Assembly (NCBI RefSeq): GCF_019459305.1
Contig: NZ_JAIBES010000125.1
Span: 1 to 55,426 of the forward strand
Reading direction: 5' to 3'
From: Sphingopyxis sp.
Lineage (GTDB): Bacteria > Pseudomonadota > Alphaproteobacteria > Sphingomonadales > Sphingomonadaceae
DNA: 55,426 nt
In this document: positions 1-8,358 of the stretch, in pieces
Layout: every line of letters starts with the position of its first letter
Numbering within the stretch: the stretch's first letter is position 1
Program-made: the position numbers and the translations under genes
The notes under the pieces: generated by a model
The model's input: the letters and a program-made list of their open reading frames with translations, nothing else
Databases searched by the model: none
Told to the model about the DNA's origin: nothing

Positions 1-178
1 AGAGACACAGACTTGTGTTTTGTTATCACTGTCTTTGGCGGTGACCCGTGGGGTTTTTTGTTTTTGGCTCTTGTGTCTCATTAAACCCCCCCCCGCGGCG
101 CTTGCGACCGGCGGCAGGCTGGCCTAAAGCGCCCGCGTAACGGGTGGCGAACACCTCAAAACAAGACTGCGAGCTCCC
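1..178 (+). promoter_or_regulatory. Upstream region of the nuo operon
   Basis: No coding region was found on either strand. The stretch holds an 8-bp inverted repeat (GAGACACA at 2-9, TGTGTCTC at 72-79), T-rich runs around 54-65, a run of nine C at 86-94, and no clear Shine-Dalgarno in front of nuoA. The operon promoter is expected here or just outside the window, but no confident -35/-10 pair is visible, so this is a location call and not a mapped promoter. Confidence 0.3.
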
Positions 179-553
179 ATGGTCGATCTGACGCAATATC
201 TGCCGATCCTGATATTCCTGGTCATTGCGGTCGGGTTATCTTCGGCGTTCGTGTTCCTGCCGATGGGCGTGGCGCGGTTGACCGGGGCGCACAAGCCCGA
301 CCCGGCAAAGCTGACCGAATATGAATGCGGTTTCCCGGCGTTCGAGGATGCGCGCAGCCAATTCGACGTGCGCTTCTATCTTGTCGCGATCCTGTTCATC
401 ATCTTCGACCTTGAAGCGGCATTCCTGTTTCCCTGGGCGGTCAGCCTGGAGGAGATCGGCTGGGCTGGTTGGGCCACGATGATGATATTCCTCGCCGAAC
501 TCGCGATCGGCCTTATCTATGCATGGAAGAAAGGGGCGTTGGACTGGGAATGA
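179..553 (+). CDS. nuoA: NADH-quinone oxidoreductase subunit A
   Basis: Small membrane subunit of complex I (NDH-1), next to the quinone channel at the junction of the peripheral and membrane arms. The 124-aa product has the normal family length, with three hydrophobic segments (about residues 8-30, 64-84 and 95-115) and the conserved loop containing [20 protein letters not shown], whose acidic and Cys residues are typical of NuoA/ND3. It is the first gene of the cluster; its TGA overlaps the nuoB ATG as ATGA. The ATG at 179 is the only start giving a normal N-terminus, although its Shine-Dalgarno is poor. Confidence 0.97.
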   Translation: MVDLTQYLPILIFLVIAVGLSSAFVFLPMGVARLTGAHKPDPAKLTEYECGFPAFEDARSQFDVRFYLVAILFIIFDLEAAFLFPWAVSLEEIGWAGWATMMIFLAELAIGLIYAWKKGALDWE

Positions 554-1104
554 GCAGCTCGATCATCCTGCCGCCCGGCCAGATGCCGGTTGCTCCGGGG
601 ACGAACCCCGATATGGCCTATTTCGACGACCTCAACAGTGAGGTCGGCGACAAGGGCTTTCTTGTCACCTCGACCGAGGATCTGTTCAACTGGGCGCGCA
701 CCGGCTCGCTGTGGTGGATGACCTTTGGCCTCGCATGCTGCGCGGTCGAGATGATCCACGTCAACATGCCGCGGTACGACATGGAACGCTTTGGCGCCGC
801 GCCGCGCGCGTCGCCGCGTCAGAGTGACGTGATGATCGTCGCGGGGACGCTGTGTAACAAGATGGCGCCCGCGCTGCGCCGCGTTTACGACCAGATGTCG
901 AACCCGAAATATGTGATTTCGATGGGCAGCTGCGCCAATGGTGGCGGCTATTATCACTACAGCTATTCGGTGGTGCGCGGCTGTGACCGCATCGTGCCGG
1001 TGGATATCTATGTCCCCGGTTGCCCACCGACCGCTGAAGCCTTGCTCTATGGTGTGATGCAATTGCAGCGGAAGATCCGCCGCGTCGGGACGATCGAACG
1101 CTGA
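550..1104 (+). CDS. nuoB: NADH-quinone oxidoreductase subunit B
   Basis: Peripheral-arm subunit carrying iron-sulfur cluster N2, the last electron carrier before quinone. The 184-aa protein shows the N2 ligands as the adjacent pair Cys63-Cys64 (GLACCAVEM), Cys128 ([11 protein letters not shown]) and Cys158 ([14 protein letters not shown]). The start is the ATG at 550 overlapping the nuoA stop. A longer in-frame reading from 469 runs through the nuoA coding sequence and is rejected. The stop overlaps the nuoC start as TGATG, so translation is probably coupled. Confidence 0.97.
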   Translation: MSSSIILPPGQMPVAPGTNPDMAYFDDLNSEVGDKGFLVTSTEDLFNWARTGSLWWMTFGLACCAVEMIHVNMPRYDMERFGAAPRASPRQSDVMIVAGTLCNKMAPALRRVYDQMSNPKYVISMGSCANGGGYYHYSYSVVRGCDRIVPVDIYVPGCPPTAEALLYGVMQLQRKIRRVGTIER

Positions 1105-2006
1105 TGGCCCACGCCGCTCCCCTGATTGCGCCGCGCGCGACGCTCTCTGTCGAGCTCAAGAAACTGCTTGGCACCGATCTGCTCGCGCATAATTTCGCTG
1201 CCGACGAAGACAGCATCACCGTCGATTGCTCCGCAATTGCCGGGGTGATGATCGCGCTGCGGGATAATCTGGAATATCAGCAGCTGATGGAGATCGCCGG
1301 GGTCGACTATCCCGACCGCGCCGAGCGGTTCGAGGTTGTCTATCATCTGCTCAGCGTGACGCGGAACCACCGCCTGCGTGTCCGCGTGTCGACCGATGAG
1401 GCGACGCCGGTGCCGAGCATCGTGCCGGTGTGGCCCGTTGCGGGTTGGCTCGAGCGCGAAGTGTTCGATATGTATGGCGTGCTGTTCGCGGGCAATCCCG
1501 ACCTGCGCCGCATCCTGACCGACTATGGGTTTCAGGGGCATCCGCAGCGCAAGGACTTTCCGCTGACCGGCTATATCGAGCTGCGCTACAGCGAAGAAGA
1601 CAAGCGCGTTGTTTATGAGCCAGTGAAGCTGGCGCAGGATTTCCGCAACTTCGACTTCCTCAGCCCGTGGGAAGGCGCTGACTATGTGCTGCCCGGTGAC
1701 GAAAAGGCTGGCGGCACCGGCGAGGCGCCGGGCAAGGGTGCGCCGACTCCGATGACTGCCAAAGAAGTCAAATCGTCGGACGACAAGGCCAAGGCTTCAC
1801 CGCCGCCGACGCCCAAAACAACCGACAGCCCCGCGCAGACCGGCGCAGGCGCCAAGGTCAACAAGGCGGCATCGAAAACGAGCCGCGACGGCGCGAAATC
1901 CAAAGTCGCAACCAAAGAGGCGAAAACGCCCGCGACGACCAAGGCTGAAAAGGCGCCTGCCAAGCCGCGCGCGCCGCGCAAGCCGAAAACAGGAGGTGAC
2001 GCATGA
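1104..2006 (+). CDS. nuoC: NADH-quinone oxidoreductase subunit C with basic C-terminal tail
   Basis: Peripheral-arm 30-kDa-type subunit that packs against NuoD. Residues 1 to about 195 form the normal family core, including the signature region with [30 protein letters not shown] and the FDFLSPWEG end. Family members usually stop near 200 residues; here about 100 more follow, made almost only of Lys, Ala, Pro, Thr, Ser and Asp with no hydrophobic core, like histone H1-type disordered tails. The tail is in frame and ends at the nuoD overlap (ATGA), so it is not an assembly join. Its function is unknown. Starts at ATG 1104, one base inside the nuoB stop. Confidence 0.96.
   Translation: MAHAAPLIAPRATLSVELKKLLGTDLLAHNFAADEDSITVDCSAIAGVMIALRDNLEYQQLMEIAGVDYPDRAERFEVVYHLLSVTRNHRLRVRVSTDEATPVPSIVPVWPVAGWLEREVFDMYGVLFAGNPDLRRILTDYGFQGHPQRKDFPLTGYIELRYSEEDKRVVYEPVKLAQDFRNFDFLSPWEGADYVLPGDEKAGGTGEAPGKGAPTPMTAKEVKSSDDKAKASPPPTPKTTDSPAQTGAGAKVNKAASKTSRDGAKSKVATKEAKTPATTKAEKAPAKPRAPRKPKTGGDA
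1991..1999 (+). promoter_or_regulatory. Strong Shine-Dalgarno for nuoD
   Basis: AGGAGGTGA, a full match to the anti-Shine-Dalgarno, sits inside the last codons of nuoC and ends three bases before the nuoD ATG at 2003. It fixes the nuoD start and implies strong independent initiation in addition to coupling with nuoC. Confidence 0.8.
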
Positions 2007-3259
2007 CCGACACCCCGACCATCCGCCATCACGGCGGCGACATGTTCGAAGGCTATCCGGTTGACACCGCCAACACCGCGGGCGACCAGGCGGTCACCAA
2101 TTACACGATCAACTTCGGCCCGCAGCATCCCGCCGCGCACGGCGTGCTGCGACTGGTGCTCGAGCTGGATGGCGAGATTATCGAACGGGTCGATCCGCAC
2201 GTCGGGCTGCTCCACCGCGGCACCGAGAAGCTGATCGAATATAAGACCTATTTGCAGGCGTTGCCCTATTTCGACCGCCTCGACTATTGCTCGCCGCTGG
2301 CGATGGAGCACAGCTATGTGCTGGCGATCGAAAAACTGCTCGACCTCGAAGTGCCGGCGCGCGCGCAATATCTGCGGGTATTGTTCGCCGAACTGACGCG
2401 TATCTGCAACCATATGCTGAACATAGGCGCCCATGTCATGGACGTCGGCGCGATGACGCCGAACCTGTGGGTGTTCGAGCTGCGCGAGGATTGCCTGAAC
2501 TTCTTCGAACGCGCCTCGGGCGCGCGGATGCACAGCGCCTATTTTCGCCCCGGCGGCGTCCATCAGGATGTTCCGGAAAAGCTGCTCGTCGACATCGGCG
2601 AATGGATCGACGGCCGCCTGCCCAAGCTTTTCGGCGACGCGATGAGCCTGGTCATCGACAACCGTATCTTCAAACAGCGCAACGTCGACATTGCGACGGT
2701 GAGTAAGGAAGACGCACTGGCATGGGGTTTCTCCGGCCCTATGATCCGCGGCAGCGGCATCGCGTGGGATTTGCGCAAGTCGCAGCCTTATGATGCTTAT
2801 GCGCAGATGGAATTCGAAATTCCTGTCGGCACCCGCGGCGATTGCTACGACCGCTTCATGGTCCGCGTCGAAGAAATCTATCAGTCGGCGAAGATTATCA
2901 AGCAGTGCCTGCGCGACATGCCGACCGGCCCGATCGCCAGCCTCGACCGCAAGGTCGTGCCGCCGAAGCGCGCCGAGATGAAGCAGTCGATGGAATCGCT
3001 GATCCATCACTTCAAGCTTTATACCGAAGGCTTCCACGTCCCCGCGGGCGAAGTTTATGTCGCGACCGAAAGCCCGAAGGGCGAATTCGGCGTCTATCTG
3101 GTCAGCGACGGCACCAACAAGCCGTATCGCTGCAAGATCCGCCCGACGGCGTTCAGTCACCTGCAGGCGATGGACATGATGTCAAAGGGCCATATGCTCG
3201 CTGATACGACCGCGATCATTGGCGCGATCGACGTGGTGTTCGGGGAGTGTGACCGATGA
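2003..3259 (+). CDS. nuoD: NADH-quinone oxidoreductase subunit D
   Basis: The 49-kDa-type subunit that forms the quinone-binding cavity with NuoB. The 418-aa product has the family hallmarks: [16 protein letters not shown] with the quinone-site His-rich turn, [12 protein letters not shown], the tract with [15 protein letters not shown], and the C-terminus ending [12 protein letters not shown]. The length is normal. The start has a very strong Shine-Dalgarno and overlaps the nuoC stop. Its 3' end overlaps the start of a cupin gene (ATGA) and is duplicated about 450 bp downstream. Confidence 0.97.
   Translation: MTDTPTIRHHGGDMFEGYPVDTANTAGDQAVTNYTINFGPQHPAAHGVLRLVLELDGEIIERVDPHVGLLHRGTEKLIEYKTYLQALPYFDRLDYCSPLAMEHSYVLAIEKLLDLEVPARAQYLRVLFAELTRICNHMLNIGAHVMDVGAMTPNLWVFELREDCLNFFERASGARMHSAYFRPGGVHQDVPEKLLVDIGEWIDGRLPKLFGDAMSLVIDNRIFKQRNVDIATVSKEDALAWGFSGPMIRGSGIAWDLRKSQPYDAYAQMEFEIPVGTRGDCYDRFMVRVEEIYQSAKIIKQCLRDMPTGPIASLDRKVVPPKRAEMKQSMESLIHHFKLYTEGFHVPAGEVYVATESPKGEFGVYLVSDGTNKPYRCKIRPTAFSHLQAMDMMSKGHMLADTTAIIGAIDVVFGECDR
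3211..3259 (+). repeat. 49-bp direct repeat, copy 1 (nuoD 3' end)
   Basis: The last 49 bases of nuoD, including its stop codon. By direct comparison 45 of 49 positions match a second copy at 3665-3713 in the same orientation and reading frame. The copies bracket the cupin gene. Confidence 0.92.
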
Positions 3260-3624
3260 GCATCCCCGCCGTTGTAAATCTGGCCGAAAAGCTCGCGAGC
3301 TTCAACGATCATTGGAAACCGCATATTGTCGGCCATTATAATGGCAATGAAATCCGCGTCGCCAAGATCGGCGGCGATTTCACTTGGCATGCGCACCCCG
3401 AAACCGATGAAATGTTCCTCATTATAAAGGGCAAGATGGGGATCGAGTTTCGCGACGGGGTTCGCCATTTCGGCGCCGGTGAGATGGTCGTGGTACCCAA
3501 AGGCGTCGAGCATCGCCCTTTTGCGACCGAAGAATGCCACATCCTGTTCCTCGACCGCGAGGGTGAATCGAACACCGGCGATACGCCGTCGCATCGCACC
3601 CGCGCGAAGCTGGAATCAATCTGA
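3256..3624 (+). CDS. Cupin domain protein inside the nuo operon
   Basis: A 122-aa single-domain cupin (RmlC-like small beta-barrel). The two cupin motifs are visible: the first around [22 protein letters not shown] supplies the His-x-His and Glu ligands, and the second around [11 protein letters not shown] supplies the later His, so a mononuclear metal site is likely. Substrate is unknown; proteins of this size can be enzymes or sensors. It starts by ATGA overlap with nuoD and ends by TGATG overlap with the next ORF. The flanking 49-bp repeats suggest that it was inserted between nuoD and the following small gene. It is not a known complex I subunit. Confidence 0.85.
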   Translation: MSIPAVVNLAEKLASFNDHWKPHIVGHYNGNEIRVAKIGGDFTWHAHPETDEMFLIIKGKMGIEFRDGVRHFGAGEMVVVPKGVEHRPFATEECHILFLDREGESNTGDTPSHRTRAKLESI

Positions 3625-3713
3625 TGGCGAACGCTGTGCTGATTTCTGATCCTGCAAATATCATCGCGATGATCGGCGCGATCGATGTGGTGTTCGGGGA
3701 GTGTGACCGCTGA
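3624..3713 (+). CDS. 29-aa ORF ending in a copy of the NuoD C-terminus
   Basis: ATG at 3624 overlaps the cupin stop, and the TGA at 3711-3713 overlaps the ATG of the next ORF. The last 13 residues, [13 protein letters not shown], are identical to the NuoD C-terminus; the first dozen are unrelated. The likely role is passive: the duplicated nuoD tail keeps the original stop/start coupling for the next gene after the cupin insertion. It may be translated only as a coupling leader, and a stable function is doubtful. Confidence 0.5.
   Translation: MANAVLISDPANIIAMIGAIDVVFGECDR
3665..3713 (+). repeat. 49-bp direct repeat, copy 2
   Basis: Second copy of the nuoD 3' end, differing from 3211-3259 at four positions and kept in the same frame. 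Recombination between the copies would remove 454 bp, including the whole cupin gene, and restore a nuoD stop overlapping the ATG at 3713. Confidence 0.92.
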
Positions 3714-3892
3714 TGCTCCGTGAACTTGCAATCCTCACTCTAGTGCTCGCGGGATTCGCGTCCGCGACGGCCGCATATCTCGCGGCCTTTCATGGCGAAG
3801 CGCCCATAAAGGAAATCGTCTCGACAGCTTTTGCGGCGACGCTGGGCATGTATGTCGGGCGATATATTGAACGAGGTCTGGCCCGTGGCTGA
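3713..3892 (+). CDS. Small membrane protein (59 aa) between nuoD and nuoE
   Basis: An ORF starting MLRELAILTLVLAGF with two hydrophobic stretches (about residues 4-25 and 34-50) and a basic end (YIERGLARG). It starts inside the repeat-copy stop (TGATG) and its TGA lies inside the first codons of nuoE (GTGGCTGA), so it is coupled on both sides. I do not recognise a family. The position suggests a complex I assembly or accessory role, as proposed for unidentified reading frames in other alphaproteobacterial nuo operons such as that of Paracoccus, but this is inference. Confidence 0.6.
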   Translation: MLRELAILTLVLAGFASATAAYLAAFHGEAPIKEIVSTAFAATLGMYVGRYIERGLARG

Positions 3893-4553
3893 CGCACCCC
3901 TAATTCCTGACGAAGCCGAAACCCGCGCGCGCTGGGGCGTTTTTGCGTGGACGGCGGAAAATGCCGAGAAGGCGAAGGGCGTCATCGCGCGCTACCCCGC
4001 GGGGCGCCAGCGCTCGGCGGTGATGCCGCTGCTCGACCTCGCGCAGCGCCAGGTCGGCGCCGAGACGCAGACGCAGGGCTGGCTGCCCGTGCCGGTGATC
4101 GAATATGTCGCGGCGCAGCTCGATATGCCGTTCATGCGCGCTTATGAGGTCGCGTCCTTTTACACGATGTATAATTTGGCGCCGGTCGGCCGCTATCATG
4201 TCCAGGTCTGCGGCACGACGCCGTGCCTGCTGCGCGGCTCCGACGATGTCATGGCGGCGTGCAAGAACCGCGGGATGACTAAGGGCAAGACCACCCCCGA
4301 CGGGCTGTTCACGCTGACCGAAGTCGAGTGCATGGGCACCTGCACCAACGCGCCGATGGTCCAGATCAACGACGATAATTACGAGGATCTAGATTTCGAC
4401 CGCATGGCGGCGATCCTCGACGCGCTCGCCGCGGGCGAGACGCCGAAGGCGGGGACGCAGATTGCGGGACGCCATACAAGCGAGCCCGAGGGCGGCCCGA
4501 CGACCTTGAAAGAGATGGTCAAGGCGAACCATGATTATCGGAAGGAATGGTGA
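3885..4553 (+). CDS. nuoE: NADH-quinone oxidoreductase subunit E
   Basis: The 24-kDa-type subunit of the NADH dehydrogenase module, with a thioredoxin-like [2Fe-2S] domain (cluster N1a). The 222-aa protein has the four ligands as Cys109 and Cys114 (VCGTTPCLLRG) and Cys149 and Cys153 (VECMGTCTNAP). GTG at 3885 is chosen because it has an ACGAGG Shine-Dalgarno eight bases upstream and gives the expected N-terminus (ADAPLIPDEAETRARW). Longer readings from ATG 3852 or 3831 would overlap the preceding small gene much further. The stop overlaps the next small ORF (TGATG). Confidence 0.95.
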   Translation: MADAPLIPDEAETRARWGVFAWTAENAEKAKGVIARYPAGRQRSAVMPLLDLAQRQVGAETQTQGWLPVPVIEYVAAQLDMPFMRAYEVASFYTMYNLAPVGRYHVQVCGTTPCLLRGSDDVMAACKNRGMTKGKTTPDGLFTLTEVECMGTCTNAPMVQINDDNYEDLDFDRMAAILDALAAGETPKAGTQIAGRHTSEPEGGPTTLKEMVKANHDYRKEW

Positions 4554-4723
4554 TGAATCAGTCCGTTAAGGCCGGCGTGCCGATCATCGGCATCATCTTT
4601 CTAGCGCTCGCCGTCTTCAAATTCATCAATGGCGATGATTGGGTCGTCTGGGCCATATTGGGCTTTTTGTTTGGTGGTTTAGGTCTGTTCACCCGGAATC
4701 GATCGGGAGGTATTGGGTCGTGA
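4553..4723 (+). CDS. Small membrane protein (56 aa) between nuoE and nuoF
   Basis: ATG at 4553 overlaps the nuoE stop. The product has two hydrophobic segments (about residues 8-25 and 30-46) separated by a short NGDDW turn, then a basic tail. The TGA at 4721-4723 overlaps the nuoF GTG at 4720. A GGGAGG in its last codons serves as the nuoF Shine-Dalgarno. No family is recognised. Coding is supported by the tight overlaps at both ends and the membrane-like composition, and not by homology. Confidence 0.6.
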   Translation: MNQSVKAGVPIIGIIFLALAVFKFINGDDWVVWAILGFLFGGLGLFTRNRSGGIGS

Positions 4724-6012
4724 GCCTTCAGGACAAGGACCGCATCTTCACCAACATCTACGGCTTCCAGCCGTGGAACCTGAAATCGGCGCAGATGCGC
4801 GGCGACTGGGACAAGACCAAGGATTTGATGAAGCGCGGCCAGGACGCGATCATCGAAGAGATCAAGGCGTCGGGGCTGCGCGGCCGCGGCGGCGCGGGCT
4901 TTCCGACCGGGCTCAAATGGAGCTTCATGCCGAAGGAGCCGCGCGCCGACCGCCCGAGCTTCCTCGTCATCAATGCCGACGAATCCGAACCGGGTTCGTG
5001 CAAGGACCGCGAGATTATCCGCCACGATCCGCACAAGCTGATCGAAGGCGCGCTGATCGCGGGCTTCGCGATGCGCGCGCGTGCCGCCTATATCTATATT
5101 CGCGGCGAATTCATCCGCGAGGCCGAGACATTGTTCGCGGCGGTGCAGGAGGCCTATGACGCCGGGCTGCTGGGCAAGAATGCGGCGAAGTCGGGCTATG
5201 ATTTCGACGTCTTCGTCCACCGCGGCGCCGGCGCCTATATCTGCGGCGAAGAAACCGCGATGATCGAAAGCCTCGAGGGCAAGAAGGGTCAACCGCGTCT
5301 TAAGCCGCCGTTCCCGGCGGGCGCGGGGCTCTATGGCTGCCCGACGACGGTCAACAATGTCGAAAGCATCGCGGTCGTCCCGACGATCCTGCGCCGCGGC
5401 GCGCCGTGGTTCTCGTCCTTTGGGCGCGAGAACAACAAGGGCACCAAGCTTTTCCAGATTTCGGGCCACGTCAACACGCCGTGCGTCGTCGAGGAAGAGA
5501 TGAGCATTCCTTTCCGCGAACTGATCGACAAGCATTGCGGCGGCATCCGCGGCGGCTGGGACAATCTGCTCGCCGTCATCCCCGGCGGCTCGTCGGTTCC
5601 GCTCGTCCCTGCGGCCGAGATCATGGACGCGCCGATGGACTTCGATGGGCTCAAAGCCGTCGGATCGGGCCTTGGCACGGCGGCCGCGATTGTGATGGAT
5701 AAATCGACCGACGTGGTTCAGGCGATCAGCCGGATCAGCTATTTCTATAAACATGAAAGCTGCGGCCAGTGCACGCCCTGCCGCGAAGGCACCGGCTGGA
5801 TGTGGCGGGTGATGGAGCGGCTGCGCACCGGCGACGCCGACATCAGTGAGATCGACACGCTGTACGACGTGACCAAGCAAGTCGAAGGTCACACCATCTG
5901 CGCGCTCGGCGACGCCGCGGCATGGCCGATCCAGGGCCTGATCAAGCATTTTCGCCCCGAAATCGAACGTCGCATCCGCGACAATGGCGGCGTGTTGGAG
6001 GCGGCGGAGTGA
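4720..6012 (+). CDS. nuoF: NADH-quinone oxidoreductase subunit F
   Basis: The 51-kDa-type subunit that binds NADH and FMN and holds cluster N3. The 430-aa product has the glycine-rich NADH segment [16 protein letters not shown], the FMN-site tract with [14 protein letters not shown], the [13 protein letters not shown] motif, and the [4Fe-4S] ligands in [12 protein letters not shown] plus the late Cys in [13 protein letters not shown]. The GTG start at 4720 gives the usual N-terminus and has a good Shine-Dalgarno nine bases upstream. An ATG further upstream in frame (4639) would run through the 56-aa gene. Confidence 0.96.
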   Translation: MSLQDKDRIFTNIYGFQPWNLKSAQMRGDWDKTKDLMKRGQDAIIEEIKASGLRGRGGAGFPTGLKWSFMPKEPRADRPSFLVINADESEPGSCKDREIIRHDPHKLIEGALIAGFAMRARAAYIYIRGEFIREAETLFAAVQEAYDAGLLGKNAAKSGYDFDVFVHRGAGAYICGEETAMIESLEGKKGQPRLKPPFPAGAGLYGCPTTVNNVESIAVVPTILRRGAPWFSSFGRENNKGTKLFQISGHVNTPCVVEEEMSIPFRELIDKHCGGIRGGWDNLLAVIPGGSSVPLVPAAEIMDAPMDFDGLKAVGSGLGTAAAIVMDKSTDVVQAISRISYFYKHESCGQCTPCREGTGWMWRVMERLRTGDADISEIDTLYDVTKQVEGHTICALGDAAAWPIQGLIKHFRPEIERRIRDNGGVLEAAE

Positions 6013-6209
6013 GCGACGCGGAAATCAAAAGCGTGGTGCTTATGGCTTTCGTCGCGATGGTCGCGCTTGGGCTGCGCGCGCTGTGGGGTAAGCGGTCGCA
6101 GCGGCCTTCAGCGAAAAACAATTGGCGAAAAATTGACGATTCCAAGCCTGGTCGTTGGTTCGATGATCAAGGCGCCGGCGGCGACCCGATGACGGGCGGA
6201 GCAGAATAA
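6009..6209 (+). CDS. Small membrane protein (66 aa) between nuoF and nuoG
   Basis: GTG at 6009 overlaps the nuoF stop as GTGA, and its TAA overlaps the nuoG ATG as TAATG. The product has one N-terminal hydrophobic segment (about residues 9-25) followed by a polar, tryptophan-containing tail rich in Lys, Arg, Asp and Gly ([19 protein letters not shown]). The topology suggests a single membrane anchor with a soluble tail. No family is recognised; a complex I accessory role is inferred from position only. Confidence 0.6.
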   Translation: MSDAEIKSVVLMAFVAMVALGLRALWGKRSQRPSAKNNWRKIDDSKPGRWFDDQGAGGDPMTGGAE

Positions 6210-8221
6210 TGCCTAAAGTAACCGTAGATGGCGTAGAAATCGACGTTCCGCAGGGCGCGACCGTGCTGCAGGCGTGCGAACTGGCGGGGAAGGAAATCCC
6301 GCGTTTCTGCTATCATGAACGCCTGAGCATCGCCGGAAATTGCCGCATGTGTCTCGTCGAAGTCGCGCCCGGCCCGCCGAAGCCGCAGGCGTCGTGCGCC
6401 CTGCCGACCGCCGAGGGGCAGGTGATCAAGACCGACAGCCCGATGGTGAAAAAGGCTCGCGAAGGGGTGATGGAGTTCCTGCTCATCAACCACCCGCTCG
6501 ACTGCCCGATCTGCGATCAGGGCGGGGAGTGCGACTTGCAGGACCAGTCGATCGCCTATGGCCGCGGCGCGACGCGCTATGACGAGAACAAGCGCGCGGT
6601 GACCGAAAAGTACATGGGCCCGATCGTCAAGACGGTGATGACCCGCTGTATCCAGTGCACGCGCTGTGTCCGCTTTGCCGAGGAAGTGGCCGGGGTCGAA
6701 GACATCGGCGCGATCGGGCGCGGCGAGAATATGCAGATCACCTCCTATCTGGAGCGCGCAGTCGCGAGCGAGCTGTCGGGCAATGTCGTCGATCTATGCC
6801 CCGTCGGCGCGCTGACGAGCAAACCCTATGCGTTCGAAGCGCGACCGTGGGAGCTGACCAAGACGCTGGGCATCGACATGATGGACGCGGTCGGCACCAA
6901 TGTGCGGATCGATGCGCGCGGGCGTCAGGTGCTGCGCGTGTTGCCGCGGATCAACGACGATGTGAACGAGGAATGGGCGAGCGACAAGACGCGCCACCAT
7001 GTCGACGGCCTGACCCGCCGCCGCCTCGACCGGCCCTATGTGCGCAGGGATGGCCAGCTGGTTGAAGCGACGTGGGCGGAAGCGTTTGAGGCAATCAAGG
7101 CGGTGAACGCCGGAAAGTCGGTAGCCGCCATCGCGGGCGACATGGCCGATTGCGAGACGATGTTCGCTGCCAAGGCGCTGGTCAATGCGCTCGGTTCTAC
7201 CTTGCTGGAAGGGCGCCAGACCGGGCTCGACTATGACGTCACCAGCCTGTCGGCGGTCAATTTCAACACGGGCATCGCCGAGACTGAGAACGCCGACGTG
7301 ATCCTGCTGGTCGGCACCAACCTGCGCTGGGAAGCGCCGCTGATTAACACACGCGTCCGCAAGGCGGTCTGGAAAAAAGGAGCGAAGGTCTTTGCGATCG
7401 GCCCGGAAACCGACCTCACCTACAAGACCGAATGGCTCGGCGACGATGCGTCGCTCGTCGCGAAGCTGCCGAAGCATGTCACCGACGCGCTGAAGGGCGC
7501 CGAACGGCCCATGCTGGTCTTCGGCGGCGGTGCGCTGTCGGTGACCGGCGTCCACGGCGCTGGCCTCGCGCTCGCCAAGGCGGTGAACGCGGTGAGAGAG
7601 GGCTGGAACGGCTTCAACGTCGTGCATTTCTCGGCCGCGCGCATGGGGTCGTTGATGCTCGGTTACGGGCTACCCAGCGGGATAAAGGATGTGATCGCGG
7701 CAAAGCCGAAACTTGCGTTCTTCCTCGGCGCCGACGAGGTCGATTTTGCGGCTTTCGCAAAGACATTCAAAGTCTATGTCGGCCATCATGGCGACAAGGG
7801 TGCGCATGCCGCCGACGTCATCCTGCCTGCCGCCGCGTGGACCGAAAAGGACTTTACTACGGTTAACACCGAAGGCCGCGTCCAGCGCAGCGAAAAGGCG
7901 GTGTTTGCACCGGGAGACGCGCGGGAGGACTGGAGCATTTTCCGCGCTTTGTCGGATACTCTCGGCGTGTCGCTGGGCTTCGACACCTTCGATGCGTGCC
8001 GCGCGGCGATGGTCGCTGCGGTTCCGACTCTCGGCGTTGAAGGTATCGCCAATTACGGCTGGTCAGCACCCAAGCTGCCCGCCAAGCCCGAGGCGCGCGC
8101 GATCCCGTCGCCGATCAAGGATTTCTACCTCACCAACGCCATCTGCCGCGCGTCACCGACGATGCAGCGCTGCTCGGAAGAGCTTCTACATGGCGTCGAT
8201 TTTGCGGAGGCCGCGGAATGA
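6209..8221 (+). CDS. nuoG: NADH-quinone oxidoreductase subunit G
   Basis: Largest peripheral subunit, passing electrons through several iron-sulfur clusters. The 670-aa product starts with a [2Fe-2S] ferredoxin domain (Cys34, Cys45, Cys48, Cys63), then the 4Fe-4S His(Cys)3 region (HPLDCPICDQGGECDLQD), a second four-Cys set (RCIQCTRCVRF and, later, CPVGALTSKPY), then a molybdopterin-oxidoreductase-like domain from about residue 220 to 590. The length is closer to the mitochondrial/alphaproteobacterial type than to the longer enterobacterial form. Its stop overlaps the start of a 46-aa ORF. Confidence 0.96.
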   Translation: MPKVTVDGVEIDVPQGATVLQACELAGKEIPRFCYHERLSIAGNCRMCLVEVAPGPPKPQASCALPTAEGQVIKTDSPMVKKAREGVMEFLLINHPLDCPICDQGGECDLQDQSIAYGRGATRYDENKRAVTEKYMGPIVKTVMTRCIQCTRCVRFAEEVAGVEDIGAIGRGENMQITSYLERAVASELSGNVVDLCPVGALTSKPYAFEARPWELTKTLGIDMMDAVGTNVRIDARGRQVLRVLPRINDDVNEEWASDKTRHHVDGLTRRRLDRPYVRRDGQLVEATWAEAFEAIKAVNAGKSVAAIAGDMADCETMFAAKALVNALGSTLLEGRQTGLDYDVTSLSAVNFNTGIAETENADVILLVGTNLRWEAPLINTRVRKAVWKKGAKVFAIGPETDLTYKTEWLGDDASLVAKLPKHVTDALKGAERPMLVFGGGALSVTGVHGAGLALAKAVNAVREGWNGFNVVHFSAARMGSLMLGYGLPSGIKDVIAAKPKLAFFLGADEVDFAAFAKTFKVYVGHHGDKGAHAADVILPAAAWTEKDFTTVNTEGRVQRSEKAVFAPGDAREDWSIFRALSDTLGVSLGFDTFDACRAAMVAAVPTLGVEGIANYGWSAPKLPAKPEARAIPSPIKDFYLTNAICRASPTMQRCSEELLHGVDFAEAAE

Positions 8222-8358
8222 CCCCGGTACATGCGATCGCCAGCGTCATGCTGGCCGGGATGAGCTTTGCCGTCTGGCGCGGCTTTAATCCGCGCAGCAA
8301 GTCCGAGAAGCCTGGGCCGCATAACGGCTGGCGGAACCAGGACGGGACGCGGAAATGA
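8218..8358 (+). CDS. Small single-anchor protein (46 aa) between nuoG and nuoH
   Basis: ATG at 8218 overlaps the nuoG stop (ATGA), and the TGA at 8356-8358 overlaps the nuoH ATG (ATGA). A short hydrophobic N-terminus (about residues 5-20) is followed by a basic polar tail ([18 protein letters not shown]). The layout resembles the 66-aa product at the nuoF/nuoG junction: one anchor, then a Pro/Gly/Trp/Asn-rich tail. No family is recognised. Confidence 0.58.
   Translation: MTPVHAIASVMLAGMSFAVWRGFNPRSKSEKPGPHNGWRNQDGTRK

Noticed and set aside
1682..3160. 492-codon open frame on the minus strand opposite nuoC/nuoD
   Set aside because: Arg/His/Asp-rich translation with no family resemblance, typical of antisense frames in GC-rich genes; the sense strand encodes complete NuoC and NuoD.
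4558..5949. 463-codon minus-strand frame opposite nuoF
   Set aside because: Same shadow composition; NuoF on the plus strand is complete with all motifs.
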